From assembly GCA_015655565.1 (NCBI GenBank), contig JAATEU010000502.1, forward strand, positions 1 to 5,149: a stretch of 5,149 bases of DNA, written 5' to 3'. Positions 1 to 5,149 of the stretch are shown here, in pieces (position 1 is the stretch's first letter; each line of letters begins with the position of its first letter). The translations under genes and the position numbers were made by a program. Source of the stretch: Clostridiales bacterium (lineage in GTDB: Bacteria; Bacillota; Clostridia; Lachnospirales; Lachnospiraceae). The notes beneath the pieces were generated by a model, which did not search any database, was not told where the DNA came from, and saw only the letters and a program-made list of their open reading frames with translations.

Positions 1-622
1 AGCGGCACCTGTTGGAATCAGTTCTGCCATTTACTTAAATGAGTATGCAAAACGGGGCCGGATTTTAAATATAATCCGTTTTGCCATACAGAATTTAGCA
101 GGAATACCTTCCATTATATACGGATTATTTGGTATGCTTGTATTTGTACAGATTTTTAAAATGGAATATTCCGTATTAGCCGGTTCCTTGACGTTAAGCA
201 TTATGCTGCTTCCTACTATCATATCGACAACCGAAGAAGCCCTTAAGGAGATTCCTAAAGCGTACCGCGAATCTTCCTTCGGCCTGGGAGCCACGAAACT
301 GCAGACCATAAGCAAAATTATATTACCTGGTGCTTTACCCGGAATATTGGTAGCAATTATTCTGAGTATAGGAAGGATTGTAGGAGAGTCAGCTGCTTTG
401 ATATGGACTGCCGGCACCGTTGCGCAGATACCCGGTGCTTTAGTCGGAAGTAAGGCAGGTGCTGCAACCCTTACAACGAAAATGTATTGGTTAATTAAAG
501 AAACGGCAGATTTAGCAACAGCGAGCTCTATAGCGGTTGTTTTGCTTGTATTAATAATCTCCTTAAATTTGGCCTCTAAAATGGTAACAAAATTATTTTT
601 AAGAAATAAAGGAACGAATTAA
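1..622 (+). CDS. pstA: Phosphate ABC transporter permease PstA, 5'-truncated by window edge
   Basis: This is one of the two membrane permease subunits of the high-affinity phosphate importer PstSCAB; it pairs with PstC in the cytoplasmic membrane and is driven by PstB. The reading frame is open from base 2 to the TAA at 620-622, giving 206 visible residues. The family is usually about 280-300 residues, so roughly the N-terminal third lies outside the window. The visible part opens with a PstA-like stretch ([12 protein letters not shown], then [14 protein letters not shown] at about residues 31-44). It continues with hydrophobic segments at about 39-52, 58-75, 108-132 and 174-192. Between the second and third of these lies the EAA loop that contacts the ATPase ([20 protein letters not shown] at 78-97, with G94 and the following ILPG). 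Binding-protein-dependent permeases share this loop, but the surrounding sequence and the adjacent pstB and phoU identify PstA rather than PstC. The ATG at 134 is internal, not a start. Confidence 0.95.
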   Translation, partial: AAPVGISSAIYLNEYAKRGRILNIIRFAIQNLAGIPSIIYGLFGMLVFVQIFKMEYSVLAGSLTLSIMLLPTIISTTEEALKEIPKAYRESSFGLGATKLQTISKIILPGALPGILVAIILSIGRIVGESAALIWTAGTVAQIPGALVGSKAGAATLTTKMYWLIKETADLATASSIAVVLLVLIISLNLASKMVTKLFLRNKGTN

Positions 623-692
623 ATATAAAGCATTATCATATGGGAAGGCAGTTCCGATTATGCCAAGGGAGTTTGATAAAAGGATTTAAAAC

Positions 693-698
693 AGGAGG
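693..698 (+). promoter_or_regulatory. Ribosome binding site deciding the GTG start of pstB
   Basis: A perfect AGGAGG lies 7 nt upstream of the GTG at 706. The in-frame ATG at 640 has no comparable purine-rich site before it, so this element fixes the pstB start at GTG 706 and removes a 22-residue extension that has no ABC-domain character. Confidence 0.85.
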
Positions 699-705
699 AA
701 ACAAG

Positions 706-1464
706 GTGAGTGACTTAACAAAATTTACGGTATCGGATTTGAACTTGTTTTACGGTAACTTCCAAGCCTTAAAAAATATAAATATGGAAATAACGAAAGA
801 AAAAATAACCGCGTTTATCGGACCCTCCGGATGTGGTAAATCAACCTTTTTAAAAACCATTAACAGAATGAATGATTTGATTGAAGGTGTTAAGATTACA
901 GGTAATATTACCCTGGATGGGGTGGATATCTATAAAGATATGGATGCAATCCGGCTTAGAACCAGGGTAGGAATGGTATTTCAACAGCCGAATCCATTTC
1001 CGATGAGTATTTACGATAATGTGGCATATGGCCCTAGAATTCATGGAATCCGAAAGAAAAATGTTTTGGATGAAATTGTGGAGAAATCCTTAAAACAGGC
1101 AGCAATATGGGAGGAAGTAAAGGATAAATTAAAGAAAAGCGCCTTAGCTATTTCAGGCGGACAGCAGCAGAGAATCTGTATTGCCAGAACCTTAGCCATT
1201 GAACCTGAGGTAATTCTTATGGATGAACCAACCTCAGCCCTGGATCCCATATCCACGTTAAAAATTGAAGATCTTGCAACAGAATTAAAACAATACTATA
1301 CCATAATTATTGTTACGCATAATATGCAGCAGGCCGGTAGAATCTCTGATAAAACGGCATTCTTTTTAACTGGTGAAGTAATTGAATACGGTGAGACGGA
1401 ACAGATATTTAATAAACCAAGAAATAAAAAGACTGAGGATTATATCACTGGCAGATTTGGTTAA
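706..1464 (+). CDS. pstB: Phosphate import ATP-binding protein PstB
   Basis: This is the cytoplasmic ATPase that powers phosphate import through the PstC-PstA channel. From the GTG start the protein has 252 residues, close to the usual 250-260. All the ABC motifs are present: Walker [10 protein letters not shown] (39-47), Q-loop [11 protein letters not shown] (91-101, the PstB-type sequence), signature ISGGQQQR (149-156), Walker B VILMDE (169-174) followed by the D-loop SALD, and the switch histidine in VTHNMQQA (H205). The signature starts with Ile instead of the usual Leu, a conservative change. The phosphate-specific Q-loop and the C-terminal [19 protein letters not shown] are typical of PstB and separate it from other importer ATPases. 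The gene follows pstA after an 83-nt gap containing only weak short inverted repeats, so co-transcription is likely. An in-frame ATG at 640 would give 274 residues but lacks a ribosome binding site. Confidence 0.96.
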   Translation: MSDLTKFTVSDLNLFYGNFQALKNINMEITKEKITAFIGPSGCGKSTFLKTINRMNDLIEGVKITGNITLDGVDIYKDMDAIRLRTRVGMVFQQPNPFPMSIYDNVAYGPRIHGIRKKNVLDEIVEKSLKQAAIWEEVKDKLKKSALAISGGQQQRICIARTLAIEPEVILMDEPTSALDPISTLKIEDLATELKQYYTIIIVTHNMQQAGRISDKTAFFLTGEVIEYGETEQIFNKPRNKKTEDYITGRFG

Positions 1465-1471
1465 ATAATAC

Positions 1472-1500
1472 TTGAAAAAAATGAAAAAACTATTTATTAT
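1472..1500 (+). promoter_or_regulatory. Putative sigma-A promoter in front of phoU
   Basis: The -35 box TTGAAA (1472-1477) matches TTGACA at 5 of 6 positions. A 17-nt spacer separates it from the -10 box TATTAT (1495-1500), which matches TATAAT at 5 of 6. Transcription would begin near 1507 and leave a leader of about 66 nt before phoU. The site lies just past the pstB stop (1462-1464). In AT-rich DNA chance matches are common, so spacing and position are the main support. Confidence 0.5.
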
Positions 1501-1572
1501 GAAATTAATAATATATGCAATGGGAGCTAATAGAAAAGTGAAAGCCTATAGCAGGCAGTAAGGAGCCAGTTA

Positions 1573-2223
1573 ATGATGAGACAAAGTTTTATTGCACAAC
1601 TTGAAGAATTGAATAATAAAGTAATAAAAATGGGCAGTATATTGGAATTGTCCACAAATGAAATGATTCTTGCCTTGGATAATACCGACGTAGGAACTGC
1701 AAAAAAAATCATTGACCGGGATGATGAAATAGATTTACTGGAGCTGCTCATAGAACGGGAATGTATTAATATTATTGCAAAGCAGCAGCCTTTGGCGACG
1801 GATTTAAGAAAAATCACTTCTATCATGAAAATAATTACGGATATAGAAAGAATAGCAGACCAGTGTTCAGACATTTCCGAATATATTATCCGTTTAAGTA
1901 AATTGCCAAAAATAACGGCACCAAAAAACTTATCCGATATGATCAGTGCAACGAAGAAAATGGTAATTGATACAATTGACAGCTTTGTAGAGGCGGATTT
2001 AGAAAAAGCCTCCGGTATCATCACTTCAGATGATGAGGTGGACGGATACTTTCATAAGATAACGGAAGAATTGTCAGAGACCATGCAGAACGACCCTAAA
2101 ATGGTTCCGCAATGTATTTGTTATCTTATGATTATTAAATATTTAGAGAGAATGGCAGACCATGCAACCAATATTGCAGAATGGATTATGTTTATTATTA
2201 CAGGTGATTTAGCGCTTGGATAA
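1573..2223 (+). CDS. phoU: Phosphate signalling protein PhoU
   Basis: PhoU is a peripheral, metal-binding helical protein that restrains phosphate uptake and mediates between the Pst transporter and the PhoR kinase when phosphate is plentiful. The predicted protein has 216 residues, a normal length, and shows the family's two similar three-helix repeats. Repeat 1 carries QQPLATDLRKI (71-81) and the metal-site motif DIERIADQCSDISE (90-103). Repeat 2 carries the matching LERMADHATNIAEW (191-204). A canonical AAGGAG site (1560-1565) stands 7 nt before the first ATG at 1573. A second ATG follows immediately at 1576, so the protein may begin one residue later. The 108-nt gap after pstB contains a candidate promoter, so phoU may be expressed both with the pst operon and on its own. 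An antisense reading frame across 1527-2024 is a shadow of this gene. Confidence 0.96.
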   Translation: MMRQSFIAQLEELNNKVIKMGSILELSTNEMILALDNTDVGTAKKIIDRDDEIDLLELLIERECINIIAKQQPLATDLRKITSIMKIITDIERIADQCSDISEYIIRLSKLPKITAPKNLSDMISATKKMVIDTIDSFVEADLEKASGIITSDDEVDGYFHKITEELSETMQNDPKMVPQCICYLMIIKYLERMADHATNIAEWIMFIITGDLALG

Positions 2224-2258
2224 TAGCTTCCATAAAGCTTTGCGCTGATTATCACCTG
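2201..2258 (+). other. Nested hairpin spanning the phoU stop codon
   Basis: CAGGTGAT (2201-2208) pairs perfectly with ATCACCTG (2251-2258). After a small internal loop, AGCGC (2211-2215) pairs with GCGCT (2242-2246). Inside that, AGCTT (2225-2229) pairs with AAGCT (2235-2239) around a 5-nt loop. The phoU stop codon at 2221-2223 lies within the structure. No T-run follows, so it does not look like a standard intrinsic terminator. It could mark a 3' end, stabilise the upstream message or attenuate read-through into the regulator gene. Confidence 0.45.
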
Positions 2259-2266
2259 ATTTATGG

Positions 2267-2282
2267 GCCCGTAAAAGCGGGC
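2267..2282 (+). other. Short GC-rich hairpin in the phoU-regulator gap
   Basis: GCCCG (2267-2271) and CGGGC (2278-2282) form a 5-bp all-GC stem with the loop TAAAAG. It begins 8 nt after the hairpin over the phoU stop. The following sequence, GGACGGAAG, is purine-rich and lacks a T-run, so termination by the usual mechanism is not supported. No known riboswitch core was recognised around it. Confidence 0.3.
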
Positions 2283-2332
2283 GGACGGAAGTTAAGGCCG
2301 GATGAGAAAATAATTAGAGAAAGGGAATGCCA

Positions 2333-2360
2333 TATACAGATTCTTTCAACCTGTTATATT
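2333..2360 (+). promoter_or_regulatory. Putative extended -10 promoter for the response regulator-kinase pair
   Basis: The -10 box TATATT (2355-2360) matches consensus at 5 of 6 positions. It is preceded by TGT (2352-2354), giving the extended -10 form TGnTATATT that is common in Firmicutes. With a 16-nt spacer, a weak -35 TATACA (2333-2338) matches at 4 of 6. Transcription would start around 2366-2368, right at the edge of the palindrome at 2369-2390. No clear repeated TTNACA-type Pho box was seen upstream, so autoregulation cannot be claimed from the sequence. Confidence 0.5.
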
Positions 2361-2368
2361 TGTGGCAG

Positions 2369-2390
2369 TACCGCAAACTAGTTTGCGGTA
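2369..2390 (+). repeat. Perfect 22-nt palindrome upstream of the response regulator start
   Basis: The left half TACCGCAAACT (2369-2379) is followed directly by its exact reverse complement AGTTTGCGGTA (2380-2390). As RNA it would fold into a 9-bp stem with a CUAG loop, and the flanking G2368 and T2391 could add a G-U pair. The palindrome starts a few bases after the predicted -10 box and ends 16 nt before the ATG at 2407. It may be an operator overlapping the transcription start, or a 5'-end hairpin that protects the message or affects translation. It is not followed by a T-run, so it is not a terminator. Confidence 0.65.
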
Positions 2391-2406
2391 TACAATGGGT
2401 GTAAAA

Positions 2407-3105
2407 ATGAAAACTATATTAACGGTAGATGATGAAGAGCACATTTTGGAATTGCTGGCTTATAATTTGGAACGTGACGGATATCGTGTAATTAAGGCGG
2501 ATACCGGTGAAGGTGCCCTTGAAATACTGGAAAAAGAAAAAATTGATATTGTTTTGCTGGATTGGATGCTGCCCGGAATTGACGGCATAGAAGTATTAAG
2601 AAAAATCAGGGCAAATAAAGCCTTACGTACCTTACCGGTTATTTTCCTGACGGCAAAGGGAGATGAAATCAGTAAGGTTGTCGGACTTGAAGTCGGTTCG
2701 GATGATTATCTGGTCAAACCATTTGGTGTTCATGAACTTTTAGCCAGAATTAAAGCAGTCCTGCGCAGAAGTGGAAACAGTTTTGATACGGAGGAAGCTG
2801 AGAAAGAAGAAAAAATTGTAATCGATTATCTGGAGATTAATCGTGCAAGAAGAACGGTATCGGTTAATGGCGTACCGGTGGAATTAGCCTATAAAGAATT
2901 TGAATTATTATATTTATTGGCAAAAAACCGCGGCATTGTATTTACAAGGGATAATTTACTGGAAAAAGTCTGGGGATATGATTATATTGGAGAAAACAGA
3001 ACGGTGGATGTTCATGTCAGCAACTTAAGAAAAAAGATTGAACAGGATGAAAGTCATCCCATATATATAAAAACAGTAAGAGGTATGGGGTATAAATTTG
3101 CATAA
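2407..3105 (+). CDS. phoP: OmpR/PhoB-family phosphate response regulator (PhoP/PhoB type)
   Basis: This is the DNA-binding partner of the PhoR kinase; when phosphorylated it is expected to switch on phosphate-starvation genes such as pst. The protein has 232 residues, the usual OmpR-family size. The receiver domain (about 1-121) has the acidic pair D8/D9, phospho-acceptor D52 in LLDWMLPG, the switch Thr in FLTAK (T82) and K104 in LVKPF. A charged linker (about 125-137) leads to a winged-helix DNA-binding domain (about 138-232), with recognition helix NRTVDVHVSNLRKKIE (197-212) and the wing end IKTVRGMGYKFA. The start is set at ATG 2407 because family members begin with M-K-x-I-L-x-VDDE. Only a weak site, GGTG (2398-2401), precedes it. 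ATG 2395 and GTG 2362 are in frame but would put the palindrome in or beside the coding region. The name phoP or phoB rests on context with pst, phoU and phoR; many OmpR regulators look alike. Confidence 0.93.
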   Translation: MKTILTVDDEEHILELLAYNLERDGYRVIKADTGEGALEILEKEKIDIVLLDWMLPGIDGIEVLRKIRANKALRTLPVIFLTAKGDEISKVVGLEVGSDDYLVKPFGVHELLARIKAVLRRSGNSFDTEEAEKEEKIVIDYLEINRARRTVSVNGVPVELAYKEFELLYLLAKNRGIVFTRDNLLEKVWGYDYIGENRTVDVHVSNLRKKIEQDESHPIYIKTVRGMGYKFA

Positions 3106-3111
3106 GGGAGG
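3104..3111 (+). promoter_or_regulatory. phoR ribosome binding site overlapping the regulator stop codon
   Basis: AAGGGAGG starts within the TAA stop of the response regulator (3103-3105) and lies 8 nt before the ATG at 3120. The 14-nt intergenic gap and this overlap imply that both proteins are made from one transcript with closely linked translation. Confidence 0.8.
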
Positions 3112-3119
3112 ATTTCAAT

Positions 3120-4865
3120 ATGCATAAGAAGTTATTCTTCAGTTATTTGGCTATTATATTGCTTGCTATCGGCATTTCCACATTTATTTTCTGGAGTAAA
3201 GGTTATAAATTTATTTATAAGCAAAGCCAGGATTATTATCTGACCCAGGCAAAATTAGTAGCGGATATTTTTTCGAATGAAGAATTCAACGATTTCCAGG
3301 CTTATGAAACCTTTGTAAACAAATATGCTGAAAAATATAATTTCAGGGTTACTATAATTGATGTAAACGGTGAGGTATATGCAGACTCGGATACCGACGG
3401 ACACTTAGAAAACCATAAAGCCCGTGAAGAGGTTATACGGGCCTTAAACGGTGAGAGTGTTACCGTAAACCGTTTTTCCGAAACCATGGGCCAGCAATAC
3501 TCATATAGTGCGGTACCGGTTAATTATGATGGATTTAGCGGAGTCCTCCGGATATCCCTTCCGTTATCGGAACTTAAGGATTTAAACAGCCGAATGGCGG
3601 ATTCTATTATCTATTCCATTCTATTATGCTTCATTATTGCCCTATTTGCCGCAATTATTTTCACGGGATTATTAACAAAGCCTATTAATGAAGTCGCAAG
3701 AGCGGCCCAGCGCATCTCGGAGGGTGATTATAATATTAAGATTTATACAAGGGAAAAATCTGTGGTTGGAAAACTTGCCGAGTCTTTTAATGTTATGTCG
3801 GAAAACCTTAAGGGAACCATCGATAATTTAACCAGAAGAAATGCGGAATTGGAGGCTATGTTAAGCAGTATGACCGCAGGTGTTGTAGCAATTGATGATG
3901 CCAGTGAAATATTATTTTATAACAAGGCATTTATGGAGATTGTAAAACCTGTCAATAAGCAGGTACAGGGGAAGTCTTTATATAACATTTTAAGGAATGC
4001 GGCTGTATTTGATGCCATTGACCAGGTGAGGGAAAGCAATTCCAGCGTAGAACAGGAAGGTACATTATTAAGGGGAAGTGTGAGGAATATCCGTGTAACG
4101 GCTACCCCGTTGGGTATGGAGGGGAAACAATATTTTGGTGTTCTATTAATCATTGATGATGTTACCCGGATTAAAAAGCTGGAAAGTATACGAAGCGATT
4201 TTGTATCCAATGTCACCCATGAGCTAAAGACTCCCCTTACTTCTATCAGGGGCTTTATTGACACCTTAAAGACCGGAGCAATCAAAGAAGAAGCAGTTGC
4301 AAACCGATTTCTTGATATAATTGATATAGAAGCAGAGCGTCTTTTCAGCTTAATTCAAGACATTCTCCTTTTATCAGAGATTGAGTCTAAAAGGGAATAT
4401 GAAACAATTCCTTTTGATATGAATGAATGTGTAAATTCAGTTATTGAGCTGTTGGAACCAAAGCTGACGGATAAGGTAAAGATAATTTTTGAACCGCAGC
4501 CTTATTTGAAACCTTTTGTCTGCAATCCTGACAGGATGAAACAATTATTGATTAATATATTAGACAATGCAATTAAATATACGGAGGAAGGAAGCATTAC
4601 CCTTAGTTGTACGGAAGAGGATAATGAACTGATTATACGTGTTAAGGATACGGGAATCGGAATCGGAAAGGAACACTTATCCAGGATATTTGAACGGTTT
4701 TACCGTGCAGATAAAGGACGTTCCCGAAAACAGGGTGGTACAGGCTTAGGTCTTTCCATAGTAAAACATATCGTTGAACTTTATAATGGGAATATTCAGG
4801 TGGACAGTAAACTCGGAGAGGGAACAGAATTCAGGATAAGACTGCCTTATACCAATAATAAATAA
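3120..4865 (+). CDS. phoR: PhoR-type transmembrane sensor histidine kinase
   Basis: This membrane kinase phosphorylates the upstream response regulator in response to phosphate limitation. The protein has 581 residues, matching the long Gram-positive PhoR form. In order it shows a first membrane helix (about 5-25) and an extracytoplasmic PAS/Cache-like domain (about 28-160), with VTIIDVNGEVYADS and ENHKAREEV typical of PhoR. A second membrane helix (about 162-184) is followed by HAMP (about 183-237) and a cytoplasmic PAS domain (about 243-350). The HisKA domain has phospho-acceptor H367 in VTHELKTPL. The HATPase domain (about 465-577) carries the N-box N479/N483 with KYT, G1 DTGIGI (510-515), F-box FERFYR (524-529) and G2 GGTGLGLS (539-546). 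All catalytic motifs look intact. It begins 14 nt after the regulator gene. In the best-studied systems the signal comes through PstSCAB and PhoU, though the large outer domain may sense cell-envelope signals instead. Its last codons lie in a tandem-repeat tract. Confidence 0.95.
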   Translation: MHKKLFFSYLAIILLAIGISTFIFWSKGYKFIYKQSQDYYLTQAKLVADIFSNEEFNDFQAYETFVNKYAEKYNFRVTIIDVNGEVYADSDTDGHLENHKAREEVIRALNGESVTVNRFSETMGQQYSYSAVPVNYDGFSGVLRISLPLSELKDLNSRMADSIIYSILLCFIIALFAAIIFTGLLTKPINEVARAAQRISEGDYNIKIYTREKSVVGKLAESFNVMSENLKGTIDNLTRRNAELEAMLSSMTAGVVAIDDASEILFYNKAFMEIVKPVNKQVQGKSLYNILRNAAVFDAIDQVRESNSSVEQEGTLLRGSVRNIRVTATPLGMEGKQYFGVLLIIDDVTRIKKLESIRSDFVSNVTHELKTPLTSIRGFIDTLKTGAIKEEAVANRFLDIIDIEAERLFSLIQDILLLSEIESKREYETIPFDMNECVNSVIELLEPKLTDKVKIIFEPQPYLKPFVCNPDRMKQLLINILDNAIKYTEEGSITLSCTEEDNELIIRVKDTGIGIGKEHLSRIFERFYRADKGRSRKQGGTGLGLSIVKHIVELYNGNIQVDSKLGEGTEFRIRLPYTNNK

Positions 4866-4897
4866 GAACAATAATAAAAAAGAACAATAATAAAAAA
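4850..4897 (+). repeat. Three tandem 16-nt AT-rich units at the 3' end of phoR
   Basis: The unit GAACAATAATAAAAAA occurs twice, exactly and back to back, at 4866-4881 and 4882-4897. The preceding 16 bases (4850-4865), which encode the last residues and stop of phoR, match it at 13 of 16 positions. Because 16 is not a multiple of three, the copies cannot extend the protein in frame, and the stop precedes the two perfect units. The pattern suggests recent slippage duplication of the gene's end. Confidence 0.75.
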
Positions 4898-4965
4898 GTA
4901 AAAATTATTATAGAGTGGGATTGGATATTTTTAAATTAAAATCATTATTATTTATAACTTTTACT
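4897..4965 (-). terminator. Possible AT-only terminator for the convergent minus-strand gene
   Basis: Read on the minus strand, AGTAAAAGTTAT (4965-4954) can pair with ATAATTTTTACT (4908-4897) over 12 positions, using one G-U pair. A run of five T follows directly (4896-4892), and another T-run lies in the next repeat unit. The loop is long (45 nt) and the stem is nearly all A-T, so stability is doubtful. On the plus strand the same pairing has an A-C mismatch and no T-run, so it would not serve phoR. No convincing terminator for phoR was found. Confidence 0.25.
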
Positions 4966-5149
4966 GACAAAACGCCGGCTCTTTTTTCTGCGTGAAAATA
5001 AATACAGAATTAAGCTGCCTGCAATAACAAAAGCAATAATTACCATTAGCCCGTGTAAGAAAAAAGTATCCGGTAAAATCGTAATAACCGGGTCGGTAGC
5101 AGGATTAAATAACCAATAATCATTTCGGAATAATATTTTATGAAAGATA
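4948..5149 (-). CDS. C-terminal part of a TIGR01906/DUF1461 membrane protein, possibly Lit-like lipoprotein transacylase; 5' end outside window
   Basis: An open frame on the minus strand runs in from the right edge for 66 codons and ends at TAA 4948-4950, with a second TAA directly after it. No start codon lies in the window. The visible sequence begins FHKILFRNDYWLFNPATDPVI, an exposed loop followed by ILPDTFF. One membrane helix follows (about visible residues 31-51) and then a strongly basic tail, RRKKSRRFVSKSYK, that would lie in the cytoplasm. From memory, FH..LF..D.W..NP.TDP.I..LP..FF is the C-terminal signature of the TIGR01906/DUF1461 family of Firmicute membrane proteins. That family includes the Enterococcus enzyme Lit, which moves an acyl chain within lipoproteins to make the lyso form. 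Assignment to the family is fairly likely; enzymatic function is not shown by this fragment. It converges on phoR with an 82-nt gap and is probably a separate transcription unit. Confidence 0.6.
   Translation of the reverse strand, partial: IFHKILFRNDYWLFNPATDPVITILPDTFFLHGLMVIIAFVIAGSLILYLFSRRKKSRRFVSKSYK

Noticed and set aside
640..705. In-frame ATG 640 that would extend PstB by 22 residues
   Set aside because: No ribosome binding site precedes it, the extension has no family similarity, and AGGAGG stands at ideal spacing before GTG 706.
1520..1561. 13-codon mini-ORF ending at the phoU ribosome site, as a possible leader peptide
   Set aside because: Its stop overlaps the phoU AAGGAG site in a suggestive way, but it has no ribosome binding site, no codon pattern suggesting attenuation, and short frames like this are expected by chance.
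1527..2024. Long open frame of 165 codons on the minus strand
   Set aside because: It is antisense to phoU, hydrophobic and serine-rich in the manner of a complement of helical, AT-rich coding sequence, and has no recognisable domain.
2362..2406. Upstream GTG 2362 and ATG 2395 as starts of the response regulator
   Set aside because: Neither has a ribosome binding site. GTG 2362 would translate through the palindrome and would lie at or before the predicted transcript start. The family N-terminus begins at ATG 2407.
2224..2406. Possible riboswitch in the gap before the response regulator
   Set aside because: Two hairpins and the purine-rich GGACGGAAG stretch prompted a look, but no conserved core of a known riboswitch class was recognised, and a promoter appears to lie downstream of both hairpins.
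3917..4285. Minus-strand open frame inside phoR
   Set aside because: It overlaps conserved PAS and HisKA coding sequence of phoR and shows no family features; it is a shadow frame, as are those at 31-417, 850-1044, 1041-1256 and 3302-3487.
4850..4897. Tandem repeats as a CRISPR array or replication iterons
   Set aside because: Units are 16 nt, directly adjacent with no spacers, AT-only apart from single bases, and no cas, rep or dnaA-box context is present.
4969..4987. A-run, GCCGGC and T-run resembling a phoR terminator
   Set aside because: GCCGGC is a 6-nt palindrome with no room for a loop, and the region encodes the basic tail of the minus-strand protein; no workable hairpin forms.

Overview
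The window is a typical phosphate-acquisition and phosphate-sensing locus from a low-GC Gram-positive bacterium. AT-rich DNA, strong AGGAGG-type ribosome binding sites, a GTG start and frequent AUA/TTA codons point to the Firmicutes. The gene order pstA-pstB-phoU-response regulator-histidine kinase and the protein style suggest a clostridial lineage, perhaps Lachnospiraceae; this is an inference, with no marker gene to confirm it.

Layout on the + strand: the 3' part of pstA (from the left edge to 622), pstB (706-1464, GTG start), phoU (1573-2223), a PhoB/PhoP-type response regulator (2407-3105) and a PhoR-type membrane histidine kinase (3120-4865). A convergent gene enters from the right edge on the - strand. 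Only its last 66 codons are present (stop at 4948-4950). They resemble the C-terminus of the TIGR01906/DUF1461 membrane protein family, which includes the lipoprotein transacylase Lit.

How the genes work together: PstA (permease) and PstB (ATPase), with PstS and PstC presumably encoded to the left of the window, import inorganic phosphate. PhoU links the state of the transporter to the kinase. PhoR phosphorylates the response regulator, which then activates Pho-regulon promoters, typically including the pst operon. No convincing Pho-box array was found inside this window.

The non-coding DNA is the least ordinary part. There is a good sigma-A-like promoter between pstB and phoU (TTGAAA, 17 nt, TATTAT). 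Ahead of the two-component pair there is an extended -10 promoter, followed immediately by a perfect 22-nt palindrome. A nested hairpin spans the phoU stop codon. A tandem 16-nt repeat begins inside the last codons of phoR, and an AT-only terminator-like hairpin faces the convergent gene. No mobile element, CRISPR array, tRNA or rRNA was seen, and no clearly new multi-gene system. No gene-free stretch exceeds 300 bases; the longest is the 183-nt gap between phoU and the response regulator.
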